Below, in pieces: positions 63,399 through 64,000 of a DNA stretch of 64,000 nucleotides. The position numbers were made by a program, and so were the translations under genes. The number at the start of each line of letters is the position of its first letter. The first letter of the stretch is position 1. The DNA lies in contig NZ_JAQFVG010000301.1 of NCBI RefSeq assembly GCF_029439455.1, positions 62,001-126,000 of the forward strand, read 5' to 3'. The notes under the pieces were generated by a model. It had not been told where the DNA came from. It did not search any database and was given only the letters and a program-made list of their open reading frames with translations. The stretch is from Caballeronia sp. BR00000012568055 (GTDB lineage: Bacteria; Pseudomonadota; Gammaproteobacteria; Burkholderiales; Burkholderiaceae).

Positions 63399-64000
63399 TT
63401 ATTTGGGGCGTTTTTCGCGCGCGGCCTGCAAATCATCGCAAAGCCGCGCCGCACCTTGCGCGAGTCGCGGCGTCGGCCGATTGATCAGATCGCCGTCGAT
63501 ACCGAACAGATTCCCACGCGCCACCGCCGTCAGCGATGGCCACTTCTTCCATCGATCGAGCGCGGGCAGCGGGCGATCGGGTTGCGTCGCGCCCGGCGTC
63601 GCGGTGACGATCGCTTCGGGATTCGCGGCGAGCACCGCTTCGGTCGATATCGTCGGCACGCGCAGCTTTTCCGCGCTGAACACGTTGATGCCGCCGCACA
63701 CGCCGATCACTTCGCTGAACACGTTATCGCGATTCAGCGTCATAAGCGGATCGTCCCAGACCTGATAGAACACGCTGACGGACGGCTGCTGCGCATAACG
63801 CGCGCGCAATCTGGCGATATCGTTCGTGAACGCCGAAGCCGCCGCGTGCGCGCTTTTCTCAGTGCCAAGCAAAACGCCGAGCTTGTCGATATCCGACGCG
63901 ATATCTGCGAGATGCCGAGGCTCGCTATAAAAGATCGGAATGCCGAGCGCGCGCAGCCGATCCATCTGGCGTTCCGCGCTGCCATGCCGCCACACGACGA
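63399..64000 (-). CDS. btuF: Cobalamin-binding protein BtuF-like, 3' part
   Basis: Open to the right edge: the C-terminal 200 residues of a class III substrate-binding protein. VVWRHGSAERQMDRLRALGI, FYSEPRHLADIASDI and NPEAIVTATPG are typical of BtuF/FecB proteins. The 5' part and signal peptide lie outside the window. Convergent with cobC, stops adjoining. Likely the periplasmic partner of BtuCD; a siderophore ligand cannot be excluded. Confidence 0.85.
   Translation of the reverse strand, partial: VVWRHGSAERQMDRLRALGIPIFYSEPRHLADIASDIDKLGVLLGTEKSAHAAASAFTNDIARLRARYAQQPSVSVFYQVWDDPLMTLNRDNVFSEVIGVCGGINVFSAEKLRVPTISTEAVLAANPEAIVTATPGATQPDRPLPALDRWKKWPSLTAVARGNLFGIDGDLINRPTPRLAQGAARLCDDLQAAREKRPK

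Noticed and set aside
1-64000. CRISPR arrays, IS elements, prophage
   Set aside because: No regularly spaced repeats, transposase frames or phage structural genes seen on either strand.

Overview
The window is a chromosome segment from a beta-proteobacterium of the Burkholderia group (Burkholderia/Paraburkholderia/Caballeronia). Evidence: about 62% G+C in typical genes by hand count; the order zapB-zapA-6S RNA-EVE protein; C-minus L28/L33 proteins; a DUF2486-like protein; and a cys operon with an APS-type CysH and a DUF934 gene in place of cysJ. Genus and species cannot be fixed from the sequence alone. I see no IS element, prophage or CRISPR array. Most genes are core metabolism, with a few accessory islets.

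Layout. 1-895: 5' part of an unknown protein with lower G+C. 1268-8444 (minus): ribF-ileS-lspA-coaBC-LLM oxidoreductase-dut, a tightly packed operon joining flavin synthesis to two flavin enzymes. 8582-13356 (plus): purN and an rRNA m5C methyltransferase (4-base overlap), an MscS channel, and a TTG-start fatty-acid desaturase behind a candidate operator. 13474-17059: NAD de novo synthesis, nadA-nadC (plus) facing nadB (minus). 17259-20295: rpmB-rpmG, radC, then fkpB-ispH. 20692-25797: a complete branched-chain amino acid ABC transporter (binding protein, livH, livM, livG, livF). 25844-28757 (minus): GNAT enzyme coupled to an acetylornithine-type transaminase, and an orphan ferredoxin-type reductase. 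28774-34611: an atypical SDR, a 58-residue membrane protein, a Tat-type esterase, rsuA, a TIGR03118 protein and a zinc-ribbon membrane protein. 34954-35582: a two-gene membrane cassette of about 53% G+C next to tRNA-Leu(CAA). 35791-44235: an amino-acid binding protein, cysB, and the assimilatory sulfate operon cysI-DUF934-cysH-cysD-cysN-cobA. 44306-45546 (minus): cbiX and a vapBC toxin-antitoxin pair with a clear operator. 45556-50683: lptF-lptG, pepA-holC, a DUF2486-like protein and a cytochrome c. 50796-55772: ilvD with a divergent LysR regulator, lgt, a SIMPL protein and an EVE protein. 55844-56796: 6S RNA, zapA, zapB. 56987-63995: a cobalamin-riboswitch operon btuB-btuC-btuD-cobT-cobS-cobC, met by the end of a btuF-like gene.

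How it works together. Sulfate is activated by CysDN to APS, reduced by CysH to sulfite and then by CysI to sulfide; CysI needs siroheme, for which CobA (methylation) and CbiX (chelation) lie next door. CobA also feeds corrinoid chemistry, while the right end handles B12 uptake and lower-ligand assembly. Regulatory elements readable from sequence include a promoter-plus-riboswitch for btuB, a VapB operator abutting a consensus -10 box, inverted repeats upstream of the desaturase and liv genes, and several intrinsic terminators.
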